Source of the DNA: Hymenobacter sp. BT188
Lineage (GTDB): Bacteria; Bacteroidota; Bacteroidia; Cytophagales; Hymenobacteraceae
Length of the DNA stretch: 64,000 nucleotides
Assembly: GCF_014333585.1 (NCBI RefSeq)
Contig: NZ_JACSCW010000004.1
Location: forward strand, 698,939 to 762,938
Reading direction: 5' to 3'
Each line of letters starts with the position of its first letter. The stretch's first letter is position 1. A program made the position numbers and the translations under genes. This document shows positions 1 through 9,571 of the stretch, in pieces. The notes under the pieces are model-generated. The model saw only the letters and a list, made by a program, of their open reading frames with translations, did no database searches and was not told the DNA's origin.

Positions 1-3000
1 TTCAGGCGCTGCTCCGTGGTGCCTTCGTTGCGGGCGTGGAGGTTGTTGAGCATAGCTATTTGGTACTGCTTTTCCTCTTCCGTGGCGCGGATAACCTCGG
101 CGGGCAGCACCGTGGGCGAGCCTTTGGAGGAGAGGAACGTGTTCACGCCGATGATGGGGTACTCGCCCGTGTGCTTGAGCATCTCGTAGTGCAGGCTTTC
201 CTCCTGAATCTTGCCGCGCTGGTACATGGTTTCCATAGCACCCAGCACACCACCGCGCTCCGTGATGCGGTCAAACTCCAGCAGCACCGCTTCCTCCACC
301 AAGTCGGTTAGCTCCTCGATGATGAAGGAGCCTTGCAGCGGGTTCTCGTTTTTGGCCAGGCCCAACTCCCGGTTGATGATGAGCTGAATAGCCATGGCCC
401 GGCGCACCGATTCCTCGGTGGGCGTGGTGATGGCCTCATCGTAGGCGTTGGTATGCAGGGAGTTGCAGTTGTCGTAGATGGCGTAGAGGGCCTGCAACGT
501 GGTGCGGATATCGTTGAAGTCGATTTCCTGGGCGTGCAGGCTGCGGCCCGACGTCTGGATGTGGTACTTCAACATCTGGCTCCGGGCGTTGGCGTTGTAC
601 TTCAGCTTCATGGCCTTGGCCCAGATGCGGCGCGCCACGCGGCCAATAACCGCGTACTCGGGGTCGATGCCGTTGGAGAAGAAGAAGCTCAGGTTGGGCG
701 CGAAGTCGTTCACGTCCATGCCGCGGCTCACGTAGTACTCCACGAAGGTGAAGCCGTTGCTCAGGGTGAGGGCCAACTGGGTGATGGGGTTGGCGCCAGC
801 CTCGGCAATGTGGTAGCCCGAAATACTCACCGAGTAGAAGTTGCGAACCTTCTCCTTAATAAAGTACTCCTGCACGTCGCCCATCAGGCGCAAGGCAAAT
901 TCGGTGCTGAAGATGCAGGTGTTCTGGGCCTGGTCTTCCTTCAGAATATCGGCCTGCACGGTGCCGCGCACCTGGCTCAGCGTGCGCGCTTTGATAGTGG
1001 CGTACACATCGGGGGGCAAAACCTGGTCGCCGGTTACGCCCAGTAGCATCAGGCCGAGGCCGTCGTTGCCGGCGGGCAGCTCGCCCTGGTAGCTGGGGCG
1101 CACCACGCCTTTATTCTGATAAATCTGGTTGATTTTGGCTTCGACTTCCTGCTCCAGCCCGTGCTCCTTTATATAGAGTTCGCACTGCTGGTCGATGGCG
1201 GCATTCATGAAGAAGGCAGCCAAGTGCGCGGCCGGACCATTGATGGTCATGGACACCGATGTGCTGGGGTTGGCCAGGTTGAAGCCGGAGTACAGCTTCT
1301 TGGCGTCGTCGAGGCAGCAGATGCTCACCCCGGCGTTACCGATTTTGCCGTAGATGTCGGGCCGGTGGTCGGGGTCTTCGCCGTAGAGCGTCACCGAGTC
1401 GAAGGCCGTGCTCAGGCGCTTGGCGGGCAGGCCCATGCTCACGTAGTGGAAGCGGCGGTTGGTGCGCTCGGGGCCACCTTCGCCCGCAAACATCCGGGTG
1501 GGGTCTTCGCCCTCGCGCTTAAACGGAAACACGCCGGCCGTGTAAGGAAACTCGCCGGGCACGTTTTCCTGGAGCTGCCAGCGTAGCAAGTCGCCCCAAG
1601 CCGTGAAGCGGGGCATGCTCACTTTCGGAATCTGCTGACCCGACAGGCTTTGGGTGTGCGTCAGGATACGGATTTCCTTGTCGCGCACCTTAAAGACGAA
1701 CTCGGGGGCTTTGTAAGCGGCTACCTTCTGCGGCCAGGTCTCCAGGAGTTTCCAGTTCTGACCATCGAGCCGGAGCTTGATTTCCTGGAATGTGCTCTCC
1801 AAGCCGGCCACGAGTGATCCGGGGTCGGTTCCGTTGCTGCTGCCCCCGCTGCCGGCACCAGATCCGCCGGACTGGAGGCTTCTAACGGCGTTGAGGCTTT
1901 GGTCGAGGCCGTAAAGCTGCTGGGCCACTTCGGCTTGCTTCTGTACCCAAATATCATAGTTGCGGTTGGTTTCAGCGATTTCAGATAAGTAACGCGTGCG
2001 GTGAGGCGGAATGATGTAAATCTTCTCCGAGTCCTCCGTGGTGGTCTCGAGCTGGGAGGCAAAAGTGGCTCCTGTCTTTTTCTCCAACATGCTCAGCACG
2101 GCCCGGTACAGGCGGTTCATACCAGGGTCGTTGAACTGCGAGGCGATGGTGCCAAACACGGGCAGCGAGTCCAGCGGTTGGTCCCAGAGGCCGTGGTTGC
2201 GCTGGTACTGCTTGCGCACGTCGCGCAGGGCGTCGAGGGCGCCGCGCTTGTCAAATTTGTTCAGGGCAATAACGTCGGCGAAGTCCAGCATGTCAATCTT
2301 CTCGAGCTGGGTGGCCGCGCCGTACTCCGGCGTCATTACGTAGAGGCTGGCGTCGGAGTGCTCGATAATCTCAGTGTCGGACTGGCCGATGCCGCTGGTT
2401 TCGAGAATGATCAGGTCGTAGTTGGCGGCGCGCACCACGTCCACGGCGTCCTGCACGTACTTGCTCAGGGCGAGGTTGCTCTGGCGCGTGGCCAGGCTGC
2501 GCATGTATACCCGCGGCGAGTTGATGGAGTTCATCCGAATCCGGTCGCCGAGCAGGGCCCCGCCGGTTTTGCGCTTGCTGGGGTCCACGGAAATAATGGC
2601 AATGGTCTTCTCGGGGAAGTCCATTAGAAAGCGCCGCACCAGCTCATCTACCAAGCTGGATTTGCCCGCGCCGCCCGTACCCGTAATGCCGAGAATAGGA
2701 GCGGAGCTAGTTGCAACTTCCGTGTCGCCAGTGGCTTCTGGCTGGGTAGAGCCGTTGCCGCTGTGTGGGGCTTTTTCCTGCTGCTGAAACTCGGCCACGA
2801 GCTGACTCTTCACGCGCTCAAACTCCTCAGGGAAGTTTTCGGCGGCCGAAATCAGGCGGCCGATGCTGCGGGCGTCTTTCTCTTTTACGTGGCTCACCTC
2901 ACCGTTCAGGTTCTGGCCGGTGGGGAAGTCGCAGCGCTGCAAGAGGTCATTAATCATGCCTTGCAGACCCATAGCGCGGCCGTCGTCGGGGGAGTAGAGG

Positions 3001-3365
3001 CGCTCAATTCCGTAGGCTTGCAACTCGGCAATTTCGCTGGGCAGAATCACGCCACCGCCGCCACCGAAGATGCGCACGTGGCCCGCGCCGCGCTCCTTCA
3101 GCAGGTCATGCATGTACTTGAAGTACTCGTTGTGGCCGCCTTGGTAGGAGGTAATGGCAATAGCCTGAGCATCTTCCTGAATGGCGCAGTCCACGATTTC
3201 CTGCACCGAGCGGTTGTGGCCCAGGTGAATGACTTCGGCGCCGCTGCTCTGGATGATGCGGCGCATAACGTTGATGGCCGCATCGTGGCCGTCGAATAGG
3301 GCTGCCGCCGTCACAATGCGGATATGATGTTGTGGTTTATAGGGAGCTACGGGAGCAATTTGCAT
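1..3365 (-). CDS. icmF: Fused isobutyryl-CoA mutase IcmF (3' end outside window)
   Basis: Adenosylcobalamin-dependent enzyme interconverting isobutyryl-CoA and n-butyryl-CoA, carrying its own G-protein chaperone. I translated the minus strand by hand. An N-terminal B12-binding domain has the DGHD motif near residues 25-28 (His is the cobalt ligand) and [14 protein letters not shown] MeaI-type GTPase has a P-loop GTGGAGKSS near residue 230 and NKFDKRG. A linker with a Gly/Ser-rich stretch (about 1815-1880) follows, then the mutase domain with [11 protein letters not shown] and [10 protein letters not shown]. This order is diagnostic of IcmF rather than two-subunit mutases. The ATG at 3363-3365 gives [20 protein letters not shown] at 3396-3403 (minus strand) may be its -7 element. 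I estimate that a few dozen C-terminal residues are missing. Confidence 0.95.
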   Translation of the reverse strand, partial: MQIAPVAPYKPQHHIRIVTAAALFDGHDAAINVMRRIIQSSGAEVIHLGHNRSVQEIVDCAIQEDAQAIAITSYQGGHNEYFKYMHDLLKERGAGHVRIFGGGGGVILPSEIAELQAYGIERLYSPDDGRAMGLQGMINDLLQRCDFPTGQNLNGEVSHVKEKDARSIGRLISAAENFPEEFERVKSQLVAEFQQQEKAPHSGNGSTQPEATGDTEVATSSAPILGITGTGGAGKSSLVDELVRRFLMDFPEKTIAIISVDPSKRKTGGALLGDRIRMNSINSPRVYMRSLATRQSNLALSKYVQDAVDVVRAANYDLIILETSGIGQSDTEIIEHSDASLYVMTPEYGAATQLEKIDMLDFADVIALNKFDKRGALDALRDVRKQYQRNHGLWDQPLDSLPVFGTIASQFNDPGMNRLYRAVLSMLEKKTGATFASQLETTTEDSEKIYIIPPHRTRYLSEIAETNRNYDIWVQKQAEVAQQLYGLDQSLNAVRSLQSGGSGAGSGGSSNGTDPGSLVAGLESTFQEIKLRLDGQNWKLLETWPQKVAAYKAPEFVFKVRDKEIRILTHTQSLSGQQIPKVSMPRFTAWGDLLRWQLQENVPGEFPYTAGVFPFKREGEDPTRMFAGEGGPERTNRRFHYVSMGLPAKRLSTAFDSVTLYGEDPDHRPDIYGKIGNAGVSICCLDDAKKLYSGFNLANPSTSVSMTINGPAAHLAAFFMNAAIDQQCELYIKEHGLEQEVEAKINQIYQNKGVVRPSYQGELPAGNDGLGLMLLGVTGDQVLPPDVYATIKARTLSQVRGTVQADILKEDQAQNTCIFSTEFALRLMGDVQEYFIKEKVRNFYSVSISGYHIAEAGANPITQLALTLSNGFTFVEYYVSRGMDVNDFAPNLSFFFSNGIDPEYAVIGRVARRIWAKAMKLKYNANARSQMLKYHIQTSGRSLHAQEIDFNDIRTTLQALYAIYDNCNSLHTNAYDEAITTPTEESVRRAMAIQLIINRELGLAKNENPLQGSFIIEELTDLVEEAVLLEFDRITERGGVLGAMETMYQRGKIQEESLHYEMLKHTGEYPIIGVNTFLSSKGSPTVLPAEVIRATEEEKQYQIAMLNNLHARNEGTTEQRL

Positions 3366-3405
3366 AGCGGGTGGAATGGGGTGGGGTAAGAGGGGCTAAG
3401 GTACG

Positions 3406-3439
3406 AAAAAAGCCCCGGCGCGGTAGCGGGGGGCTTTTT
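3406..3439. terminator. GC-rich hairpin with A/T tracts
   Basis: A-tract, AGCCCC arm, short loop, then GGGGGGCT and a T-tract. It lies between the divergent icmF and the 3459 ORF, so on the minus strand it could stop read-through from the Uma2/SUKH-like genes. One arm carries the recurrent GGGGGGCTTT word. Confidence 0.6.
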
Positions 3440-3458
3440 GTTAGACAGCTAACGATGT

Positions 3459-3716
3459 TTGGTATGCTTTCAGCTTTCATGCTCCGACTATCATCAAGCC
3501 ATAGGAAACTTCATAGCAGAATTTATAAGTGAAATAATCATTGAAGGGCTTTTTGGGCTAGTTGGCGGCTCAATTCGATGGGTCTTCTTTCGCGGCTTAT
3601 TAAGACGTAAAGAGCGTTCTTATAAAGAATACTTAAACGACTCTGGTTATAATTTCTGGCTCACCATAAGTATTATACTAGGGGTATTGTGGTGGGTGCA
3701 GTTTGGAATAGAGTAA
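3459..3716 (+). CDS. Hypothetical small membrane protein (85 aa)
   Basis: Unrecognised. The ORF opens with TTG and has no in-frame ATG near the front. The predicted protein has hydrophobic stretches around residues 15-45 and a clearer membrane segment near the C terminus (LTISIILGVLWWVQF), separated by a basic stretch FFRGLLRRKERSYKEY. Base composition is more AT-rich than neighbouring housekeeping genes. It starts just after a hairpin and I see no promoter. It could be a real accessory gene, the tail of a decayed gene or a chance ORF. Confidence 0.35.
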   Translation: MVCFQLSCSDYHQAIGNFIAEFISEIIIEGLFGLVGGSIRWVFFRGLLRRKERSYKEYLNDSGYNFWLTISIILGVLWWVQFGIE

Positions 3717-3753
3717 CATTAGAAAGATCCTGACGCGGCAATAGAGACTTTTG

Positions 3754-4104
3754 TTACCAAGGCTCGTGCAAGTATGCTGTTAGTTCTTCTAATGTTTCAC
3801 CGACATAAATCACATCATCTGGAATAGCACCAATAAACGGAACAGTATAAATGTTGCCAGTTTCCTTCTCAATGGCACAGGCCTCGCCATTTTCATAAGT
3901 TCCTATCAAGAAGAACACTGGGAAGTCTTCGTCAGCATTGTACTCGTGGTTTATTTCTATAACCTCGGCCAGCGGCCATAAGTGTAGATACTTGCCTTCC
4001 TCAAGATCATAGAATTTTTCATGCTTATGGCTCATCAGAGCTAAATACCAGTCAGGTAAACAAAAGCCTATGGTATCTAGGTTAGGCATATAAGTTTTGG
4101 GCAT
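3754..4104 (-). CDS. SUKH/SMI1-KNR4-like protein
   Basis: The C-terminal two thirds (VFFLIGTYENGEACAIE, then GNIYTVPFIGAIPDD and a final acidic helix) resembles the SMI1/KNR4 (SUKH) fold common among immunity proteins of polymorphic toxins and in stand-alone accessory genes. This is a fold-level resemblance by eye. I chose the ATG at 4104 (MPKTYMPNL); the open frame runs to a TTG at 4155. It is short for the family, so the front may have been lost. It is AT-rich, and the Uma2-type gene ends about 60 bp upstream in the same orientation. No toxin gene is visible nearby. Confidence 0.5.
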   Translation of the reverse strand: MPKTYMPNLDTIGFCLPDWYLALMSHKHEKFYDLEEGKYLHLWPLAEVIEINHEYNADEDFPVFFLIGTYENGEACAIEKETGNIYTVPFIGAIPDDVIYVGETLEELTAYLHEPW

Positions 4105-4164
4105 TGCAGGCTGATTTGATTCACCAACATAGTCCTTGGTTCTACGAAATCTCAATAATCAATA

Positions 4165-4764
4165 CTACAGCAGCTCCGCCAGCCGCAGCCGAAACCCCGG
4201 CAGCACTGCTTCACCTGAAAGCTCGTTGTCAAAGCCCTGCACGACTTCCGGCTCCGGCTGGCCGGGACGATAGATATAAGCCGTTTCGGTTTCGGGCACG
4301 ATGAGCCACGCGAGTTGCGCGCCATTGCTCAGCCAGTCCAGCATCTTGGCTTGCAAGTCAGTTACGCTGTCGGTTTCGGAAGCTAGCTCCAAGACAAATT
4401 CCGGGCATAGAGGGGCAAATTTCTTCTGCTGCTCCAGCGTCAGCGCATTCCAGCGGGCGTTGGCAAGCCAGGCGGCATCAGGCGCACGCATGGAGCCATC
4501 GGGAAGGCGGAAACCACCATTGGAATCAAATACGCGTCCTAACCGCCGCTCCCGGTTCCACAGACTTAGCTGAAAATTGATCTCAGCATTGCGCTGACTA
4601 GAAAGACTGCCAGTAGGCGACATAATAATAATTTCGTGATTCGCCGTGCGCTCAATGCGCAGGTCGGGGTGCTGCTGGCAGAAGTCGAAAAACTCGTCGT
4701 CGCTCATGCGCTCTAAATAAGAGCCCCCCAGAAGTATGCCGCCGGATTCGAATGGATTACGCAT
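4165..4764 (-). CDS. Uma2 family endonuclease-like protein (DUF820)
   Basis: A 199-residue protein of the Uma2/DUF820 family, which has a PD-(D/E)XK nuclease fold and is frequent in Bacteroidota and cyanobacteria. Visible family features are an N-terminal SDDEFFDFC helix, ERTANHEIIIMSPTG, a central GSMRAPDAAWL strand, CPEFVLELASETDS and a C-terminal AYIYRPGQPEPEVVQGF followed by LPGFRLRLAELL. In the family the D of the PDAAW block and the E of the EFVLEL block lie in the presumed active site. Cellular role is unknown. ATG at 4762-4764. A TGGGGGGC word lies in the first few codons. Confidence 0.85.
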   Translation of the reverse strand: MRNPFESGGILLGGSYLERMSDDEFFDFCQQHPDLRIERTANHEIIIMSPTGSLSSQRNAEINFQLSLWNRERRLGRVFDSNGGFRLPDGSMRAPDAAWLANARWNALTLEQQKKFAPLCPEFVLELASETDSVTDLQAKMLDWLSNGAQLAWLIVPETETAYIYRPGQPEPEVVQGFDNELSGEAVLPGFRLRLAELL

Positions 4765-4803
4765 ACGCTAAAAGTACGGAAAATGGGCGCGGAATGCAGA
4801 GTC

Positions 4804-5157
4804 CTATTTCGCTGCTTTCGCTTCCAGCGTCTGGAGTAGTTCGTCGGCGGCCTGTTCGATATCGGTGTAGCCTTGCTGGGCGGCGCGTTCCTTAGCGGCA
4901 ATAAGGCCGTCGCGGTGCACGGTTTTGAAGTCGCCGTAGGGAAAGTGGTAGCGGCCTTTGGTGTCCTCGGCTTTACTCATATCGAGGCCGAGGTGCCATT
5001 GACCGTATTCCTCAATTTCGTGTTTGCTGAGGTAGCTATTTTGGGCTGCCGTCTTGGGATTATGCTCACCCCAATGACCTTGGTCGTTCTTATAATGGCC
5101 GTCTTCGATAAGGCGCTTGGCAAACTGGACGGCCGCTGGGTTTAAGGTAAGGCTCAT
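4804..5157 (-). CDS. Conserved hypothetical protein (117 aa)
   Basis: A soluble, charged protein without signal peptide or membrane segment. It is rich in His, Tyr and Trp in the middle (EEYGQWHLGLDMSKAED, then KGRYHFPYGDFK) and ends in an Ala/Glu-rich helix. I recall similar uncharacterised proteins in bacteria but cannot name a function. ATG at 5155-5157. It lies about 40 bp upstream of the Uma2-type gene in the same direction, so the two may be co-transcribed. Confidence 0.65.
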   Translation of the reverse strand: MSLTLNPAAVQFAKRLIEDGHYKNDQGHWGEHNPKTAAQNSYLSKHEIEEYGQWHLGLDMSKAEDTKGRYHFPYGDFKTVHRDGLIAAKERAAQQGYTDIEQAADELLQTLEAKAAK

Positions 5158-5278
5158 AACGGGAGTGTGGAAAAGCGAGAAAAACTAGACCATTTACCCA
5201 CTTTAATACGCCACCTCAGGTAGGAGGTTAAGTTGGGGTTGCTGTCTGCTGATACTTACTTAGCTTACTCATAAATAT

Positions 5279-5314
5279 AAAAAGCCCCCCAGAAGGTATC
5301 CGGGGGGCTTTTTT
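5279..5314. terminator. Bidirectional intrinsic terminator (GCCCCCC pair)
   Basis: AAAAAGCCCCCC, ten-base spacer, GGGGGGCTTTTTT: an inverted pair of the recurrent word. It lies downstream of fdhA (minus). Confidence 0.85.
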
Positions 5315-5345
5315 AGGTGAGCTTATTCTGGCTGGACTAACCGCC

Positions 5346-6539
5346 TTATGCCGGAATCAGGTTGTGGGGGTTGATGACGAACTTCTTAGCCACTCCACTA
5401 TCAAACTCGGCGTAGCCTTCCGGAGCTTGATCGAGAGTGATAACTTCCACGTTCACGGCTTTGGCAATCTGCACTTTATCGTATAGAATGGCCTGCATGA
5501 GCTGGCGGTTGTAGCTCATCACGGGCGTTTGGCCGGTGTGGAAGGAGTGGCTTTTGGCCCAGCCTAAGCCAAAGCGAATGGAAAGGCTGCCCTTTTGAGC
5601 GGCTTTGTCGGCCGCGCCAGGGTCTTCAGTTACATACAGACCGGGAATGCCGATGGAGCCGCCGGCGCGGGTGATTTCCATAAGCGAGTTAAGCACGGCG
5701 GCGGGCACTTCCTTCTTGGAGTCGGCGCCGTGGCCGCTGGCCTCAAAGCCCACGCAATCGACGGCGCAGTCAATCTCAGGTACCCCCAGAATCTGGGTGA
5801 TTTGTTCCGTGAGAGTCGCGTCGAGGGTCAAGTCCACCGTTTCGCAGCCGAAAGAGCGGGCGTGAGCCAGACGGGCCTTGTTCATATCGCCCACAATGAC
5901 CACAGCCGCGCCCAAGAGCTGGGCCGAAGCCGCAGCGGCTAAGCCTACTGGGCCAGCGCCAGCAATATAAACCGTTGCGCCCGGACCTACGCCGGCCTTC
6001 ACGGCGCCGTGGAAGCCTGTTGGGAAAATGTCGCTCAGCATGGTCAGGTCGCGGATTTTCTCCATAGCCTGATCTTTATTAGGAAACTTGAGCAGGTTGA
6101 AATCGGCGTAGGGTACCATCACATATTCGGCCTGCCCCCCAATCCAACCGCCCATATCCACGTAGCCGTAGGCCCCGCCGGCACGGCCTTCATTCACAGT
6201 CAGACAGATACCAGTTTTCATCTCCTTGCAGGTGCGGCACCGGCCGCATGCCACATTAAAAGGCACCGACACTAGGTCGCCTTTTTTCAGAAACTCTACA
6301 TCGGCCCCAGTTTCAATGACTTCGCCAGTTATTTCGTGGCCCAGTACCAGGCCAGCTGGCGCCGTAGTTCGGCCGCGCACCATGTGCTGGTCGGAGCCGC
6401 AAATATTGGTGGATACGACTTTGAGAATCACCCCGTGAGTGATGTTGCGCCCCTTAGGATTCTTCAGCTCGGGAAAGGCAATGTCTTGCACTTCCACTTT
6501 GCCTGGCCCCAGGTACACGACGCCGCGATTGTCTGCCAT
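5346..6539 (-). CDS. fdhA: Glutathione-independent formaldehyde dehydrogenase (Zn alcohol dehydrogenase family)
   Basis: NAD-dependent medium-chain dehydrogenase resembling Pseudomonas putida FdhA, oxidising formaldehyde without glutathione. The catalytic zinc site is in STNICGSDQHMVRG and GHEITGEV. The structural-zinc cluster is CGRCRTCKEMKTGIC near residue 100, and a Rossmann motif AGAGPVGLAAAA follows near 195. The long form (397 residues) with the WIGGQAEYV block separates it from ordinary alcohol dehydrogenases, though a related aldehyde substrate is possible. It is monocistronic, flanked by terminators at 5279 and 6624. ATG at 6537-6539. Confidence 0.9.
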   Translation of the reverse strand: MADNRGVVYLGPGKVEVQDIAFPELKNPKGRNITHGVILKVVSTNICGSDQHMVRGRTTAPAGLVLGHEITGEVIETGADVEFLKKGDLVSVPFNVACGRCRTCKEMKTGICLTVNEGRAGGAYGYVDMGGWIGGQAEYVMVPYADFNLLKFPNKDQAMEKIRDLTMLSDIFPTGFHGAVKAGVGPGATVYIAGAGPVGLAAAASAQLLGAAVVIVGDMNKARLAHARSFGCETVDLTLDATLTEQITQILGVPEIDCAVDCVGFEASGHGADSKKEVPAAVLNSLMEITRAGGSIGIPGLYVTEDPGAADKAAQKGSLSIRFGLGWAKSHSFHTGQTPVMSYNRQLMQAILYDKVQIAKAVNVEVITLDQAPEGYAEFDSGVAKKFVINPHNLIPA

Positions 6540-6623
6540 AGTTATAAAGGTTGGTTTTGGAGGTAAGGATTGAATGCCGGCGCCAGTAGCTCCGCACCAG
6601 CTTGGAGTAATCGAACAAAGAGC

Positions 6624-6669
6624 AAAAAAGCCCCTCAGCGTAAAAACTACAGGCTTGGGGGGCTTTTTT
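6624..6669. terminator. Intrinsic terminator downstream of the GlcG/HbpS gene
   Basis: AAAAAAGCCCCTCA, a 20-base spacer, then TTGGGGGGCTTTTTT. One arm is a perfect copy of the recurrent word, the other is degenerate. It sits 30 bp after the stop of the minus-strand gene at 6699. Confidence 0.8.
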
Positions 6670-6698
6670 GCTAGGTATTATTAGATTAAGGCTACGTG

Positions 6699-7112
6699 TT
6701 ACTCCTTCACTGCCTGCACGGCGTCGGCGCCGGCTTGGGCTACCGTATGGTCGTTCTCCACCGTGTCGCCGGACACGCCGATAGCGCCGATTACCGCGCC
6801 TTGGCTGTTACGAATCGGGATGCCGCCGGGGAAGGTGATGAGGCCACCATTGGAGTGCTCAATGTTGTAAAGTGAGCCACCGGGCTGCGAAATCTTGCCG
6901 ATCTCGCCGGTGTTCATGTCGAAGAAACGGGCCGTTTTGGCTTTCTTAATAGAGATATCGAGCGAGCCGAGCCAGGCGTCGTCCATGCGCAGAAATGTCA
7001 CGAGGTTGGCGCCGCTGTCCACGATGGCAATGTTCATTTTTACGTTGTGCTGCACGGCTGCCTCGTGGGCGGCGGTGAGGGCTTGTTGGGCTTGCTTGAG
7101 GGTAATGCTCAT
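6699..7112 (-). CDS. GlcG/HbpS family heme-binding-type protein
   Basis: A compact 137-residue protein of the GlcG/HbpS (DUF336) family. Diagnostic stretches are [22 protein letters not shown], here near residues 26-46, then [22 protein letters not shown] and [19 protein letters not shown] at the end. Family members bind haem or act beside glycolate and redox enzymes; the ligand here cannot be read from sequence. No signal peptide is visible, so it is probably cytoplasmic. It follows the divergent region containing a long palindrome. ATG at 7110-7112. Confidence 0.85.
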   Translation of the reverse strand: MSITLKQAQQALTAAHEAAVQHNVKMNIAIVDSGANLVTFLRMDDAWLGSLDISIKKAKTARFFDMNTGEIGKISQPGGSLYNIEHSNGGLITFPGGIPIRNSQGAVIGAIGVSGDTVENDHTVAQAGADAVQAVKE

Positions 7113-7128
7113 GGGAGAGGTGTTGAGG

Positions 7129-7151
7129 TTAGATTAGTTTGACTAGTCTAA
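7129..7151. promoter_or_regulatory. Imperfect inverted repeat, possible operator
   Basis: TTAGATTAGT-TTG-ACTAGTCTAA, ten-base arms with one mismatch, 17 bp upstream of the GlcG/HbpS start. Size and position suit a dimeric repressor such as TetR or MarR types, but no regulator gene is adjacent. Confidence 0.35.
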
Positions 7152-7290
7152 CAACAGTATTTCCGGGCATTTGTCATACCCAATGAACTAGAATGAGATG
7201 ATGCGGGTATGAAATGAGAGAATACTAGGGGTAGATTCTGGCTGCCTGCCAGTGGGATTAGCACGGGGCAAGAAATTCTTAAAAAAGAAC

Positions 7291-7382
7291 GTCATGCAGA
7301 GCGGAGCGAAGCATCTCGCGTACTGATGTCTGATTACTACTCCTGCTAAACACGCGAGATGCTTCGCTCTGCTCTGCATGAC
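7291..7382. repeat. REP-like long palindrome A
   Basis: Arms 7291-7321 and 7352-7382 are 31 bases with one mismatch around a 30-base loop. They begin GTCATGCAGAGCG and contain GCGAAGCATCTCGCG. The outer GTCAT and the GAAGCATCT core are shared with the palindrome at 58057 and partly with that at 22861, which marks a dispersed family. Confidence 0.85.
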
Positions 7383-7446
7383 TGTCTTAATACAACGCCT
7401 GATTGCCATCCATAGCACTCAGATAGCTTTTCCGCCCCTTGTTGCC

Positions 7447-7454
7447 TACCTTTG
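7447..7454 (+). promoter_or_regulatory. lepA promoter -7 element (TACCTTTG)
   Basis: An exact match to the Bacteroidota -7 consensus TAnnTTTG. Transcription would begin near 7461, only about 14 bases before the GTG at 7475, which decides the start codon of lepA. Confidence 0.7.
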
Positions 7455-7474
7455 TAGTTGTAAAACCCTCGCCA

Positions 7475-9262
7475 GTGAAGCATATCCGCAATTTCTGCAT
7501 CATCGCCCATATCGACCACGGTAAAAGCACCCTGGCCGACCGCTTGCTTGAATTCACCAGCACGGTGTCGAAGCGCGATATGCAAGCTCAGCTACTCGAT
7601 AACATGGACCTAGAGCGGGAGCGAGGCATCACCATCAAGAGCCACGCCATCCAGATGCAGTACCCCTACAAAGGGGAAGTGTACACGCTCAACCTGATTG
7701 ATACTCCCGGCCACGTCGATTTTAGCTACGAAGTAAGCCGTTCCATTGCCGCCTGCGAAGGGGCCCTGCTTATCGTCGATTCCTCCCAAGGAATTGAGGC
7801 CCAAACGATTTCCAATCTGTATTTGGCCATCGGGGCCGACCTGGAAATCATTCCGGTGCTTAATAAGATCGACTTGCCGCACTCCATGCCCGAGGAGGTA
7901 AGCGACGAAATCGTGGACCTCATTGGCTGCGACCGGGAAGATATTATTCCGGCTTCCGGCAAATCCGGTATCGGTATTGAAGCCATTCTGAACGCCATAT
8001 GCGAGCGGATTCCGGCGCCCAAAGGCGATCCTGAAGCCCCGCTTCAAGCCCTGATTTTTGATTCGGTGTTTAATTCTTACCGGGGCATTGAAGTACTGTT
8101 TCGCATCAAGAACGGCACCATGCGCAAGGGCGACAAGCTCCGTTTCATGGCCACTGGTAAGGAATACGGTGCCGACGAAATTGGTATTCTGGGCCTCAAC
8201 CAGGAGCCGCGCCAGGAAATGGGCGCCGGCAACGTTGGCTACCTTATTTCAGGCATCAAAGAAGCCCGCGAAGTAAAAGTAGGCGATACCATCACCCACG
8301 TCGCCCGGCCTACACAGGAAGCCATCCACGGCTTTGCCGACGTGAAGCCTATGGTATTTGCTGGTATCTACCCCGTGGATACCACGGAGTACGAAGAGCT
8401 GCGCTCGTGCATGGAAAAGCTCCAGCTCAACGACGCTTCCCTGGTATGGGAGCCCGAAACCTCGGCGGCCCTGGGCTTTGGCTTTCGCTGTGGCTTCTTG
8501 GGCATGCTGCACATGGAAATCGTGCAGGAGCGCCTGGAGCGCGAGTTCAACATGACCGTGATTACCACTGTTCCCAGCGTGCAGTTTCACGCCACGGGCA
8601 CCAAAGATCAATTGCTCACCATCAACGCGCCCTCCGAAATGCCGGAGCCAAACCTGATCAAGCACATTGAGGAGCCCTATATCAAAGCCCAAATTATCAC
8701 GGCGGCTGACTATGTGGGGGCCATTATCACCCTGTGCATGGAAAAGCGCGGCATCATCAAGGGCCAGAGCTACCTGACTTCTGAGCGCGTAGAGATGAAC
8801 TTTGAGCTGCCCCTGTCAGAAATCGTGTTTGACTTCTTCGACAAGCTCAAAACCATCAGCCGTGGTTATGCATCCCTTGACTATGAGCTGATTGGCTTCC
8901 GCGAGTCGGATATGGTAAAGCTCGACATCATGCTCAACGGTGAGAAAGTTGACGCACTTTCGGCCATTGTGCACCGCTCCAAGAGCTATGAGTGGGGTAA
9001 GCGCATCTGCGAGAAGCTCCGCGAGTTGCTCCCGCGCCAGATGTTCGATATTGCTATTCAAGCCAGTATTGGCCAGAAGATTATTGCACGCGAAACGGTA
9101 AAAGCTTTGCGCAAAAACGTGATTGCCAAGTGCTACGGCGGCGATATTAGCCGGAAGCGCAAACTGCTTGAAAAGCAGAAGGAAGGCAAGAAGCGGATGC
9201 GCTCAGTGGGCTCCGTGGAAATTCCACAGGAAGCCTTCCTAGCAGTGCTAAAACTCGACTGA
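7475..9262 (+). CDS. lepA: Elongation factor 4 (LepA)
   Basis: Ribosome-associated GTPase of translation. G-domain motifs AHIDHGKST (residues 10-18), DTPGHVDF and NKIDLP are followed by domain II and the LepA-specific C terminus ([37 protein letters not shown]). The open frame extends to 7439, but the GTG at 7475 gives the canonical beginning [19 protein letters not shown] and the usual length of 595 residues. A TACCTTTG promoter element at 7447 would put the longer start upstream of transcription. A terminator follows 11 bp after the stop. Confidence 0.97.
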   Translation: MKHIRNFCIIAHIDHGKSTLADRLLEFTSTVSKRDMQAQLLDNMDLERERGITIKSHAIQMQYPYKGEVYTLNLIDTPGHVDFSYEVSRSIAACEGALLIVDSSQGIEAQTISNLYLAIGADLEIIPVLNKIDLPHSMPEEVSDEIVDLIGCDREDIIPASGKSGIGIEAILNAICERIPAPKGDPEAPLQALIFDSVFNSYRGIEVLFRIKNGTMRKGDKLRFMATGKEYGADEIGILGLNQEPRQEMGAGNVGYLISGIKEAREVKVGDTITHVARPTQEAIHGFADVKPMVFAGIYPVDTTEYEELRSCMEKLQLNDASLVWEPETSAALGFGFRCGFLGMLHMEIVQERLEREFNMTVITTVPSVQFHATGTKDQLLTINAPSEMPEPNLIKHIEEPYIKAQIITAADYVGAIITLCMEKRGIIKGQSYLTSERVEMNFELPLSEIVFDFFDKLKTISRGYASLDYELIGFRESDMVKLDIMLNGEKVDALSAIVHRSKSYEWGKRICEKLRELLPRQMFDIAIQASIGQKIIARETVKALRKNVIAKCYGGDISRKRKLLEKQKEGKKRMRSVGSVEIPQEAFLAVLKLD

Positions 9263-9272
9263 TTAAAGATTG

Positions 9273-9300
9273 AAACGCGCCTCATGGGGCGCGTTTTTTA
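9273..9300 (+). terminator. Intrinsic terminator after lepA
   Basis: AAACGCGCC-TCAT-GGGGCGCGTTT stem followed by Ts. It does not use the GCCCCCC word. Confidence 0.85.
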
Positions 9301-9366
9301 TGCTTGCTTACCTCATTTTTCACCCATACACTTCCTGACAAGCCGTTGTATGAAACCTTCAAACCA

Positions 9367-9555
9367 ATGGCTAACAAACTCACCGAGAACTGTACCACCG
9401 AAGTACAGCTAGACAAGATTATCAAAGGACAAGAGCGCAAGTTCCGGTGGCGCGACGATTGGCCCACGATGGAGAAAGAGTTGCAGGAGTCCGGCGCCGC
9501 TGCTATTGCGGCGCATAATGAGGCACGTAAGACAAGTACTACTTCTTCCGAATAA
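9367..9555 (+). CDS. Hypothetical small charged protein (62 aa)
   Basis: Starts [16 protein letters not shown] and contains [20 protein letters not shown] with an Ala-rich end. It is hydrophilic, with no signal peptide. I chose the ATG at 9367 over the longer frame from 9304, which begins close to the lepA terminator. It ends 16 bp before the folD ATG, so it may be a short first gene of a folD transcript. No function recognised. Confidence 0.5.
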   Translation: MANKLTENCTTEVQLDKIIKGQERKFRWRDDWPTMEKELQESGAAAIAAHNEARKTSTTSSE

Positions 9556-9571
9556 TATCGCTGATACCCGC

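Larger units (their letters stand above)
7113..7474. other. Intergenic region between the GlcG/HbpS gene and lepA
   Basis: This 362 bp between divergent genes holds the operator-like repeat at 7129, the long palindrome at 7291-7382 and the lepA -7 element at 7447. I see no further gene. Confidence 0.7.

Noticed and set aside
333..1046. Long plus-strand ORF (237 aa) at the left edge
   Set aside because: It is antisense to icmF, whose minus-strand translation matches the mutase family throughout; the plus-strand protein has no recognisable features.
1..3365. Possible B12 riboswitch upstream of icmF
   Set aside because: Only about 40 bp separate the start codon from a terminator, and no B12-box sequence is visible.
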